A stretch of DNA of 64,000 nucleotides from Limnoperna fortunei (Eukaryota > Mollusca > Bivalvia > Mytilida > Modiolidae): contig OX104115.1 of assembly GCA_944474755.1 (NCBI GenBank), positions 55,184,648 through 55,248,647 on the forward strand, read 5' to 3'. The position numbers were made by a program, and so were the translations under genes. Numbering within the stretch: the stretch's first letter is position 1; each line of letters starts with the position of its first letter. Of the stretch, positions 31,540-42,900 are shown piece after piece. The notes beneath the pieces are model-generated. The model ran no database searches and was not told the DNA's origin. It saw only the letters and a list, made by a program, of their open reading frames with translations.

Positions 31540-34008
31540 TTAATAAGGGAACAGAAGATGGATTTTGCGGTTACCATCTGATGCAAAAGTATTGATGGCT
31601 TCATCAAAATCTATTTGGATTTCTGGATGCACATGCATCAGTGACAAGCCATTCAACCTGTCCTCTACCATCGTCGACCGAAGATAGGTCTTAACACGTT
31701 TCAGTGCACTGAAGGACCGCTCCGCTGTTGCAGAAGTGACTGGCATGGACAGGAGAATCTTAACAGCTGTGTGAATGTTTGGATACAGCTCAGGATTAGC
31801 ATGTTGGAGGGTTTCAATCAAAGATCTAGGCTTCTCATTGATATTATCCCACTTGCACCTCCATCTGACCAACTCCGTTCGAGATGTTGCTAATTTACCT
31901 TCTGACAAGTCCGCAGCAAATGGAGCAAAAACACTGGCTTCCATATCAGGAGTTAGCAAATTAAGTCTGGATGGAATCAGGTACTGGGCAAGGATCCTGT
32001 CTTTGGGAACTATGATCCTCTCTTCGATTTCATTGGCCATATGATCGAGCAAGGGGTAGAATAGGGACCTTCTCCAGTACTGTTCAGGTGTGTCCGCTGG
32101 GGTATTGGTTCTATGTTGTTGTCTACCTGCCGTTCTAGGTTTAGAAGGTTGTACATCTTGTTTCCTGGCAAGCGTTAGGATTTCTGTATAAAGTTGTTGC
32201 CAAATATTGTCGTCCTGCCTGATTCTTCTGAAGCTTTCGACGACAGTTTTTGCCTCCGATGCAGCCTCAACGAGGTCAAGAGTGGGTCGCTGTAGCAAGT
32301 TTGAAAGAGCTAAACTGTACTGCAAAACATGCTCTGCTACAATAAGAGCAACCATGAACCCAAAATCTTGAATAGCAAGTTTCAATTGTTTTGCAATTTT
32401 ATCACCATCTGTCGCTAGGTCATCTAAGGTGTCAACAATGATGGAATGTGCTGACTTGAATGTGTTTAAAGCATCGGCCCTACTAGACCATCTAGTCTCG
32501 CACATACCCTTGATTTTTCGGCGACCATCAAGCACCTCTCTTTGTTCTGCATCAGCCTGTTCCAGCATTGTTTTAAACCTTCCTGTTCGCTTTGAAGAAT
32601 AACTAAAAGCAAACGAAACATCCTTTACTATATCAACGACATTTCGGATGATTGGGAGTTGACACGATTTGACCACAGCCAAATTCAAGCAGTGTGCATA
32701 GTAATGTACATAATGGGCTTCTGGGATTTCTGCTTGAATACGGGTTCTAACCCCAGAAAGTTTACCCGCCATATTAGCAGCCCCGTCATACCCCTGTCCC
32801 CTCATAGCCTGTGTGACTATTCCATACTCGTTGAGTTTTCCCATAATGGTTGCCGCAAGAGCTTCTCCGGTTGTAGAACTGGCTTCAGCAAATCCGACAA
32901 ATCCCTCTTTTACTTTCAATACCCCATCTGTATCAGTATCGACATAACGAAGGCATAACGCGACCTGCTCAATCGTTGACACGTCTGTGGTTTCGTCAGC
33001 AATGATACTGAAACAGTTAGCAGCATTGCACTCCTGGACAATACGTCGCTGTATTTGATCGCCACAAATACTGATCAGCTCATTTTGGATTTGGGGTGAT
33101 AAATATCTGGCATTTGGGGGACTATTCTGTAGATGATCAGCTAAAATCTTATCAGTTTCAGCTCTAAATTTGATCAAAGCGATAAAATTACTCTTGTCTT
33201 CCGTATGACCACGGAGGGGAATATTCTGTTTTCCACACAGGTAGATAGTCTTCAAGATGCTCTTTAGAATATCCCGATTTCTCGAAATTTTATGCTGGAA
33301 AGAGGTACTCAGCATAGAAATGACATCTTCCTTTTTGCCCTCAGCGACGGCCACAAAATTTTCGCTTTTTTCCACACAATTTCCATGCCCAGATTGCTTC
33401 AAGTGACGTTTGATTAAAGTCCCCAAGTTTGCCCAGTCATTCACAGGGTCACGAACAAATGCATGTTCATCACTGTTGAACAGCACACAATATAAACAAT
33501 AAAGACCATCCTCAGATTGTGAATATCTGAGCCAAGGGAATTTCTCTAGCCATGATCTGGTAAATGCCCTATTTACCCCTCGAATCTTTCTAAGGGGAAA
33601 AACAAACGATGTCGGAACGAGCCAATTATTCTTTAATAAGAAAAGCTTTTGTTTGTCATCAACAGTTGTTTTATGCAATGCAATATCAAATGTTGTAGGC
33701 TGGGTAGATTTGGACTCTGGTTCCAATATGGGTGGGCTAACAGAAGCAGCATTGCTATCTGGATCAGCGATGCTCTGTTCAAGATGGGCAGACCCTGATT
33801 CAAATGTGGGCGGATTAATAGGTACAACATCGCTGCACTGAGCATCACCTTGAGCAAGATAGACGGACTCTGGTGATTTTTGTTTTTCTACGGGATGTTC
33901 ATCAATACTTGTAGAGGGAGCCGCAGATGAGACATTTTGCGGTTTCGAAAAATATTTCGTCACTTTACTTTGTCCCTTGTCTATTTCGGAAGACTTACTC
34001 CTCTTCAT
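31540..34008 (-). CDS. hAT transposase (ZMYM1-like, DUF4371 type), 822 residues
   Basis: It catalyses cut-and-paste transposition by an RNase-H-like fold, in the nucleus. I chose the ATG at 34,008 (MKRSKSSEIDKGQSKVTKYF); the frame is open about 90 nt further up, but only to a GTG. After a disordered, Pro/Ser-rich N terminus there is a TTF-type zinc finger at about residues 150-210 (CLYC at 171-174, histidines near 202 and 208). The DUF4371 core follows, with the first catalytic Asp in IADETTD (about 338) and the second in GYDGAAN (about 408). The hAT-typical CETRW motif is at about 503-507. The C-terminal dimerisation region with TSATAERSFSALKRVKTYLR is at about 758-777, with the candidate catalytic Glu in AERSFS. 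There are no stops or frameshifts, so it may be active. Host-domesticated ZMYM1-like proteins share this architecture, but the surrounding terminal repeats argue for a live transposon. Confidence 0.93.
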   Translation of the reverse strand: MKRSKSSEIDKGQSKVTKYFSKPQNVSSAAPSTSIDEHPVEKQKSPESVYLAQGDAQCSDVVPINPPTFESGSAHLEQSIADPDSNAASVSPPILEPESKSTQPTTFDIALHKTTVDDKQKLFLLKNNWLVPTSFVFPLRKIRGVNRAFTRSWLEKFPWLRYSQSEDGLYCLYCVLFNSDEHAFVRDPVNDWANLGTLIKRHLKQSGHGNCVEKSENFVAVAEGKKEDVISMLSTSFQHKISRNRDILKSILKTIYLCGKQNIPLRGHTEDKSNFIALIKFRAETDKILADHLQNSPPNARYLSPQIQNELISICGDQIQRRIVQECNAANCFSIIADETTDVSTIEQVALCLRYVDTDTDGVLKVKEGFVGFAEASSTTGEALAATIMGKLNEYGIVTQAMRGQGYDGAANMAGKLSGVRTRIQAEIPEAHYVHYYAHCLNLAVVKSCQLPIIRNVVDIVKDVSFAFSYSSKRTGRFKTMLEQADAEQREVLDGRRKIKGMCETRWSSRADALNTFKSAHSIIVDTLDDLATDGDKIAKQLKLAIQDFGFMVALIVAEHVLQYSLALSNLLQRPTLDLVEAASEAKTVVESFRRIRQDDNIWQQLYTEILTLARKQDVQPSKPRTAGRQQHRTNTPADTPEQYWRRSLFYPLLDHMANEIEERIIVPKDRILAQYLIPSRLNLLTPDMEASVFAPFAADLSEGKLATSRTELVRWRCKWDNINEKPRSLIETLQHANPELYPNIHTAVKILLSMPVTSATAERSFSALKRVKTYLRSTMVEDRLNGLSLMHVHPEIQIDFDEAINTFASDGNRKIHLLFPY

Positions 34009-34529
34009 TTTAATTGATCTGCTTGCTACTGATTTATGTAAACTTATTATTATTTTATGAAATGCTACGGTAGCACGAATAAATGGTGAATAATTCACTC
34101 AATGTGAATGATAGCCGGATTGCTTAATCAAACTGTTCAAGATTTATAAAGGACGCAGGTTAAAATCGTGACGTCATGAGTCAAGAAGTAAATTAAACGC
34201 AGTTACTTTTGGGGCACCAACAGGGTAACTCCTCATGTCGCATTTTAAAAGCTATATTTTCGGGGAGGTCGCAAGTCGTTTTTGGCATACAATGTAGGTC
34301 GATTTTTGATTAATCGTAATTCAAGATCAAACGAGATGTTGAACAGTATACACAAATAATGTAGTAATAACTATAATTATGTTAAATGTTTAACTTTGTG
34401 CGTCCATTGATTTGATCTTGAACTTCATATATTCATAAACCCAGAAAAATGCAAATACGAAAAAAAAAAATTGCCAAAATTATTTGTAAGCACATGCTTA
34501 CAGTGCTAATAAACAGCTACGCCACTGAC

Positions 34530-35010
34530 TTCGGTTTCCGTCTGTGGTTTGGTTTACTAATACATAAACCAAACTTTGTTTCATTTTATATTACTATCTG
34601 ACTTACAACAAACCATTAAACGAGTGTTATATGTTTCCTTGACTTTTACTCTTAGAAAAAGAAGAGTAAAACCGGACATACAAACGTCTTTTTTTTGTAT
34701 TCGTTGCCTTATTAATAGCGTACAGTCTAGTAGCGTGCAATTAATGATGCCGGTTTGTGTTGAAAATATAAAAGTTATTTACAACACTGCTGAAATAATT
34801 TTGTTGTCATGTACAGATCTATAATTTCCAACACTTTTCTGAATTTCGTTTCAATAAAATTTATTTATTTTTTTGACTCTTTACATTTAATGTCCTCTTG
34901 CGAGCTTGAAAATACAGAAACCACCTAATTACTTATAGTAAATTTATATGTTTAGGTTAACTTTTTTGTCTGACACATAAAAACAGCTTACCGCTTATAG
35001 TCGAGCTTAT
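34530..35010. other. Intergenic; left part of a dispersed repeat
   Basis: From about 34,960 the sequence matches the family seen at 16,860 and 44,005 (AACAGCTTACCGCTTATAG). Nothing coding was seen. Confidence 0.5.
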
Positions 35011-36094
35011 GTACGACGGCTTATTCGTGCCAAACAACAAATAGAAATTTCTTATTTCGTTTGAACGGTTTATTAAATCGTTTCAACGATTTATTAATTC
35101 AAATGAACGTTTTATTAAATCGTTTCAACGATTTATTAATTCGTTTGAACGGTTGATTAAATCGTTTGAACGGTTTATTAAATCATTTGAACGATTTTCT
35201 CATTCGTTTGAACGGTTAAACGATTTATTACGGTTATTTCAACGATCTATTAATTCGTTTGAACGGTTTATTAAATCGTTTCAACGATTTATTAAATCGT
35301 TTCAACGATTTATTAATTCGTTTGACATAAATGGTTTATTAAATAGTTTGAACGGTTTATAAAATCGTTTGAACGGTTTATTAAATCGTTTCAACTATTT
35401 ATTAATTCGTTTGAACGGTTAATTAAATCGTTAGAACGGTTTATTAAATCGTTTCAACAATTCATTAATTCGTTTGTACGATTTATTAATTCGTTTGAAC
35501 GGTTTATTGATGTGGTCCCTATGGTCCATGATAATCAATAGTATATTGCCATCTACCTAGATCACGTGGTCCCTATGGTCCAGGATAATCAATAGTAGAT
35601 GGCCAACTACCTAGACCACATGGTCCCCAGAGTCCCTGTATATGACCAACTACCTAGACCGTGTGGTTCCTTTGGTCACCGATAATCAATAGTAGATGGC
35701 CAACTACTTAGACGATATGGTCCCTATGATCCCTGATAAAAAAGAGTAGATTGTACAATAATCGTACAAACGATTTAAGAAACCGTTAAAACGAATTTAT
35801 AAATCGTTTAAACTAATTAATAAATCGTTTAAACGATTTAATAAATGGTTTAAACATTTTAATAAATCTTTTAAACGAATTAATCAATCGTTCAAACGAT
35901 CTAATAAACCATTCAAACGATTTAATAAACAGTTCAAACGATTTAATAAACCGTTTAAACGATTTAATAAATCGTTTAAACGAATACATAATCGTTGAAA
36001 CGATTTAATAAACCGTTCAAGCGATTTAATATACCATTCAAACGAAATAAGATTTTTTTTCTATTTGTTGTTTTGCACAATTAAGCCGTCGTAC
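35011..36094. mobile_element. Giant inverted repeat built of 21-bp and about 57-bp tandem units
   Basis: The outer ends are exact complements (GTACGACGGCTTA at 35,011 and TAAGCCGTCGTAC ending at 36,094). The left arm (about 35,055-35,510) is an array of a 21-bp unit like TTTATTAAATCGTTTCAACGA. The right arm (about 35,760-36,050) is the same array in reverse complement. Between them lie four or five units of about 57 bp with GTGGTCCCTATGGTCC and GATAATCAATAGTAGATGGC. The whole is inserted in a copy of the 16,860/44,005 repeat family and is probably a Foldback-type element. The frame through the left arm codes a heptad repeat but is a by-product of the 21-bp period. Confidence 0.85.
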
Positions 36095-37992
36095 TTGTGT
36101 TTCTTTTGTCGATCCAAAAATAATATTTGGAAATTAACCATTTTTTCCTTAAAATAATCAGCGTTTTGAAATGCAGCAGTTTTGTTTTATTTTGAAAAGG
36201 CGATTTTTGCCACAGTAAATTTATACCTAATTTAGAACGAAAGTGTAACTTAGGTTCAGTAGACTTTGTGTATTCGAAACTCTTCAGGCTTTGTCTTCTG
36301 CTGTTTCCGTGGGAAACCTCTCACGGTTTGTCAGAATAACATTGCGTCACGAAAGAAGACGAACGTTTTTTAAACAATTTTAGATCCCTTTAGAAACAAA
36401 AATTGCTGACATACAATGCAAAAGTTAAGGACGATTTGTGACATGTAATTAACAGAGGCATAATATTAAAATGTTGGACAGGTAATCGTGGATATTTTGT
36501 GTAAAAAAATATACGTAGAATAAGAAAAAAATCCAATGAAAAAAACGCACTCCGCGGGGGTGTGACTTGGTAAAGATTTGCAACTTACTTAGACATATGT
36601 CTATAAAACTACAAACTAGTCTTTATGACAAACGTGATGACACCACTTGCCAGTTGTCAACTTCCTGTTCATTATAGCAACATTTCAGCAGCTCCAGTAT
36701 ATGGTTTGTACCTTTCACAAGTTTTACAATGTTCTTTATACCGAGATCAGAATTCCAATATTCTACACCTTTCACTGCTTTAAGACTACTAAGCAACTAA
36801 AACAAGGGTTTGTTGTACCTAGGTTGATGTTATCCCTCCCATAAGTTCTATTGTCGTCACCTTGACTTAACTGATCGCTATGGGAAATGAATCTCAATAC
36901 GATTGGACGTTTTCGAATCATAGGTAGTCGTTTGAATTTTTCCTAGACATGACAATGAATCACTCGACGGGTGTCTACGGGTTACTCACTCTTTTTTTTG
37001 TGACTTTTGTTTTTGCATTGTTTGCCTATTTGTGTCTATATCCGGAGTTGTAATCGTCCCTTAATTTTCGGCTCTTGTTCTCCGTTCGGTTTCGTAACTA
37101 TTTTTCTTACATGTCAAGAGTAGAACATGTACACTTTATGGAATAATAAGCAATATTTCAAAGAGCAAAATCTGGGTAACGCTAATAACAGTTAAAGTAA
37201 TCCCGGTCAAAATTGTGTAATGAATACAAATTATAGAAACTATTTTAAGGTTAAACTCAATAGCATTCAACAAGCATTTACAGAAATATTTTGAATTGAT
37301 TTTTATTTTTATGATATTTAGTGTTAGAATCTGTTATTTGTATGACATTACTTTATGAAACAGGAACAGGAAAGCTATCTCGATGAAAGGTAAAATGCCA
37401 GCTAATAACATAAAACGCCTGTCCACGGACCATACTAGGTAATTTGTGTTGAGAGTGTCACTCTCACTGCACGATAAAGACCTATTTTCTAAGGTTTTAA
37501 GAAAGCAGGGGGTGCATTTTATCCCCTTCAATAGAGGAGTCACAATCACAACAAAATCTCCATATCTTTTCCGCGTGTTCAACATATTAAATCCTTTGCT
37601 CGTCTCGTTTTTTCGAAATAAATATGGTAACTGACGGGTTTTCGTCCTAAAAAAATTTGAAAATGCTACTTGCTGGACATTTACAAACAAAAGTGATAGG
37701 TTGTAAATTTAGTTTCAAGATAACATAGAGTTTGACATGTTCTCTCTGAAGAAGAAAATATTTTTAATTGATGTGCAAGTTTTGTTTGAACTTAATCTTT
37801 CAGAATACTGTTTTTTACCAATAGATATTATTTTAATTAGTAAAATTTCCACGATTTTCTTTTTAAAATGTTAAACGATGTTTATCTTCAATGTGTAGAG
37901 TTATCTCCCTTACTATGTATTTCCATGCATACAGAAAAGCATCGGAAGCACCACAAAGACATATATTTTAGCAATTATCTTCAGTGAGTATT
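36095..37992. other. Intergenic, downstream of gene A
   Basis: To about 36,470 this is the right part of the dispersed repeat. The rest should include the 3' UTR of gene A just below 37,993; I could not place its poly(A) site. A 118-codon open frame on the minus strand (37,334-37,690) shows no recognisable domain. Confidence 0.5.
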
Positions 37993-38139
37993 CTAATAAA
38001 ATAAAGAGTTTGACTCTGTATTATGTATCTGTCTTCTATACAGAATCTGGTCAATGACTGTTAATGCTTTGTATGCTTCCCAATTTGTTTTATCTTGGAG
38101 CTTCTGTTGTAAACTTTCTTCTGATGGCAATGGCTGAAG
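37993..38139 (-). CDS. CNBD2: Gene A exon 12 (last, with stop)
   Basis: 49 codons including TAG. It reads LQPLPSEESLQQKLQDKTNW, then EAYKALTVIDQILYRRQ, and resembles the family's C-terminal YPS-E-L-Q-W-YK pattern. Acceptor ATATTTCAG, phase 0. Confidence 0.9.
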   Translation of the reverse strand, partial: LQPLPSEESLQQKLQDKTNWEAYKALTVIDQILYRRQIHNTESNSLFY

Positions 38140-39849
38140 CTGAAATATAAGTGTTTAGTTTATTAATAATGTCGTCTTCTTGGACAAATTTATTTTATGA
38201 TCAATATATTTATAAAACTATAGTTTTATTCTTTTAAGTCACTGCAGCTAAACTTTGTACAACTATCTTGTACAGAAGTGGTTCTGATTTCATGTCCGCT
38301 CCATCATCATCGCTCGATCCAAGACGATGGAGCGAACGTGGAATTAGAACATCTCAGTTGGGAGGATGAGCTTGTAAGCTTGACCTCATCTGGAACAATA
38401 ATGACATCTATTGTTCTAAGCATGTTGGAATAGCCAGAAGACACCACATGAGTATATAAACCTATTTATATAATAATGTTGTGTTTAGCATTCACTATGC
38501 CAAAATAGTGGCCAGGGTTGAAGACATAGTGCACGACCTGAATAGTGGCCAGGGTTGAAGACATAGTGCACGACCCGAAGGGGAGTGCACTATGTCTTCA
38601 ACCCCTTGCCACTATTTTGGCATAGTGAATGCTCAACACAACATTATTATAATTATTATACTGACTGTCTTGACTTTGAAAATTATAACAAGAAGAAAAA
38701 TACGGCATTTATGGAACATTAAATGATACCCCGCCTCGTTGTGATGTAAAGTATTCCTTACGAAATTTATTGAGATCGTCCTTCCGAAACTGCACATTTT
38801 CAGACTTTCACCGCCGCTTTTTTTTGCAGACGTAATAAGTTGATCAGCTTCTTCCGTTGACTAGGATAAAAATACTTTATTTAAAGAGCAGCAGTGATCA
38901 ATCATTGATTACAAGTTAACCCCTCCCATTCGCGTGAATTACAATTGATTGATGTCCAAATCAATAGTTTTCTTAGGCAGGTGGAGAAACTATGAGGGCA
39001 TAGTGCACGGAGCACAATTCGTTCAGAAATATATATCAAAATCGAATATATATTTCTATTAAAGGACATTCTTACAGAAAGTATAATAATATACAATGAA
39101 GCAGAGAATATGCTTGCTCACAAACTGGCAAAGCTGATATAATTATTATATTTATGTTTAATTTGTGTTGCTTATTTGTTTGTGTTTGTTGCTTCTTGTG
39201 TTTTAGAGTTTCTGTTGGTCACTGCTTTGTAAATTTGCAGATTTTATTACATCTCATAGTTTTATTTACCTCACATGGCAGAATATACTATACTATATAT
39301 TATGGAATTTTTGCTCTATTTTTGAGTCACGCGATTCTATCATAATATCTGTTTTTATACATTGGTTTCCTAGGATACGTGAATAGTAGATATCCTCTTC
39401 ACAATACATGTGATATTTAGAGTTAAAAAATCGGATCTAGAAACTATACTACACATAATGTTTACAGTTGTTCTAATGTAATTGCTTAAAGTGATAAGTC
39501 AAAAATCCTGTGCCTTCAACCTTTTCGGACTTATTATTCATATCCGAAATATTCATACGAGTCCAAAAATTGTTCTTAATTAATCACTACGAAATATAAT
39601 TTTTGAAAAATGTAACATTAAAGACTCTAATTTTGAATCTTTAAATGAAATAAATAAACTGAAATGGCTATTAAATCCATCAACACCTGATCAAATCTCC
39701 TTTATTCCTTTATAATACAGTCATTAGAACTGATGAGAGAGCATAATCTATAATGTATATATATCTTAGAAATGTTAATGTTCATGTTGTATGTTTCATT
39801 TTTGTGCTTATACTTTGTAATAGATGCTGTTATACCTAACCTGGACATG

Positions 39850-39908
<59 letters not shown>

Positions 39909-42900
39909 TTTCCTTTATACCCACCGTCCTCCGTAATCTTTTAGCCTCTTCGTCGTTTAGATGTTGTTGAAAGTACTTTCTGTTAATAAGTATACATTCA
40001 GCACCGTCAGAAACAAGTATAGTACTGGTAGTACTGCCAATCATTCCGAAGGCCACTTGCTCCAGACCCTAAAATCAAATCAGACGTATTTTATAAATTG
40101 ACTATATCTGTTCCCAACGTCGGTAATTTATGGTATATTTAACTTACTTTCTTGCGTTATCACCCGTGATTTCATTCATATCAAAAATCTTTATGGATAT
40201 ACAATAGATCCAACTGACCACCCTTTCGAGCTTAAAAAATGGTCCTGCGTCCTGATTAAAGCTGTTTAAAGTAAGAGTCGGCGAGCAGCTGATAGAGGGA
40301 TCACTCTCATTAAAAAATATATATAATGTGCATGTATACCAATGAAAAAAATGTCCGATGATTCGATCCTCGCAGTCAAGTGTAAGCTAAAAAGTACACA
40401 AGTTTAGCTTTTCTAAACAGCTAACCGTCTCTTAGCTGCATTACAAAGTTTATGATTTATTAAAGTATCTGGGTTTTTCGTAATTTATATGTAAGATAGG
40501 TAAACAATGTACATGTACCTTGTAAGGACATTGTTTACGCTAACCTATTATCCAATGATGCTTGAGCGATTTAAATGCCTGTCGTCACTTCACACGTGCT
40601 TTATAAAAAAAATTAAACAAACGTTGATTCCCTAAACAACAAATGTTCAAAATTAGCGGTAAAAATATGTTTTGTTAAATTTGCATCAATATCAGAAGAG
40701 ATTTTGGTACAATGTTTACCTGTTAATTGTTCACTGGCCAATGCATTGAATGAAATAGAAGTCAATATGTGGAACGTAACATTACTACACTAAAATACTT
40801 ATTAACGAAAATAACAGTAACAGAGAAAATCAAGTAACAGAGAGCCATTTACTCCGAAGACTGATCGTTATGGGAGACTATGTATACCGTCTCCCATGGG
40901 AAGACGGTAATGACGTATGTACTCAATTTTCAGGCAAAGGATTTTGGTGTCCTACTTCAACCACAATAAACCCTTCCACACTAACGCATCTCATGGCGAT
41001 ACGCCTAGCGTACTTTTTATGTAAAACCAATTAAAAAGTGTATAAATAAACTATATAGAAATAAAAATATCTCATTTAATATTTACACAAATCGTTCTTA
41101 TGTTTACAAACATCACGGGCAGACGATAAAACTATAGTCCTTCAGCAAACGGGGATGACATATAGCAGAGGTTAAATCTTGTAAACCAGTTAATATCTCT
41201 GTGCCAGAATGATGTATAATATGCCATTGTGTTCTGCATACCTTAAACTTGTCTAGTACTATACAACATAATCCTCTCTTGATAGATATTGAGAGATAAA
41301 TTGACCAAGGTAACTTAGTAGTTAAGTAGTACGTACTTTAGTCAATTTCGTGTATTATACTGCTCAGGTTATTTTGAAACATTTTCTTTATGCGTCTTAT
41401 TTCGTTATATTCGTTTCCCATCCATTAACATAAGTGACAATGTGACAGACTGTTATGGATGCCATTACTAACTAAAGCCAACCATGATATTCTGTGTAAG
41501 TTTGTATATATATCGGTATTTTTTTTGTGTATAAACTAAATATTTACGAGTGGTAAATAGATTAAAAGTGTTTTTACTGGAATGACAGAATGACTATTAC
41601 AGACGTTTATAGTACATTATTATATACTAAGAAAATCAGTTAAACTTTTTACGTAACAACCGTCTAGATCTGACTTTCTACCTGGTCTGTTACAAAGCGA
41701 GTTCATTGTTCATTTTAGAATATTTTATGTCAACATAATATTACTTATTAGTATTTAGTTTAAACTTACAAAAACGTCTCGTGGACCCAGAGTCTGTATT
41801 TGAACAAACAGTTTTTCTCCTTCAACTTTGTTTTCTTTCTTCTCTAATTTTCCGAAAACTTTTGAATATCTCTGGAAAAGTTAAAAAACATTTTGAAACT
41901 TTTGAGGATCAAGCCAGTCATTAATATACTTTTGAAAACATTAAGGAAAGCATACTACATATGTTATATGCTGAAAAACAGAGATCAACAACAACCCGTT
42001 TAAAAACCCTTAACACACCCCTGAACTGCAATCGGAACATCTCTGCCATTTCCGTCAACGGTCCGGAAAGTGACCTCGGAGGTAAGTTAATGATCTCTAT
42101 TTTGAAGTATTTTCAGTCATTATCAATCTAGAACGTAATAATTTCGTTCGTGACGTTTCTGTTCAGTCATTTGATTGGTTTGTGAGGTAATCGTTAGATA
42201 ATTGTTACCGATGACGTCAGATTGTAAAACAAAGTAAAATAATACTTGTTTGTCAAAAAGTCGTTTGGAAAGGAATTTTTTTTGCAAATTTACGATTAAA
42301 CATTCTACTGCGGTATATCAGACCCTTGCATACTGTGTCTATATTTCTAAATTAATCAGGTATGCAGCAGCGAATATACTGATGAGGTCACTGATCGTTT
42401 GTATACGTCACCAATTTCTTCGGGAATAAACGACTCGTCCACGCCTTTTATACATTTTACTACGTATACTATTTCTTTGCTGAACACGATCTATTTCGTT
42501 TAAAACTATGATTGCAGATTGTTTTCCAAAATTTGAATTAAGGACACAGTGATTGTGTTGCGATGATTGTTGGATACACATACTTATGACTAGCACTATA
42601 TGATGCCCATCAATTTTCATCAACAAACCAACTTACGTACTACAGTAATGGAAGCGGGAGGTTTGGCATGCCATAAAACCTGGTTTAAACCACTATTTCG
42701 TATGAAATGCATGTACCAAGTCAGGAACATTGCTGTAGCTATATTTTTTGTTGTTGGTTCTAAATTTAAGATCCAGTCTTCCTATCGCAGGTCGGGGATT
42801 CTCTCCGGGTACTCCGGCTTCCTCCCCCAATTAAAACTGAACGCAATGATATAGCTGAAAAATTCCTGAAAGTGGCGTAAAACACCATCCAAACAAAAAA

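Larger units (their letters stand above)
30994..34527 (-). mobile_element. hAT-superfamily DNA transposon, apparently intact
   Basis: The termini are perfect 12-bp inverted repeats, CAGTGGCGTAGC at 30,994 and GCTACGCCACTG ending at 34,527, of the hAT CAG...CTG type. The 5-bp ACTTC is found just outside both ends; a full 8-bp target duplication is not visible, perhaps through mutation. A GC-rich hairpin (GGGGGGCTGAAGCCCCCC) lies inside the left end. The element carries one uninterrupted transposase frame and sits inside a SINE remnant between genes A and B. Confidence 0.9.

Noticed and set aside
31775..32044. Plus-strand frames inside the transposase
   Set aside because: They are antisense shadows of the intact hAT frame.
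35153..35362. Open frame coding a heptad-like SFERFIK repeat
   Set aside because: It follows from the 21-bp period of the inverted-repeat arm; the opposite arm and other frames behave the same. There is no sign of a gene.
37334..37690. 118-codon minus-strand frame downstream of gene A
   Set aside because: No recognisable domain, no splice-site support and no start context; it may be repeat-derived.
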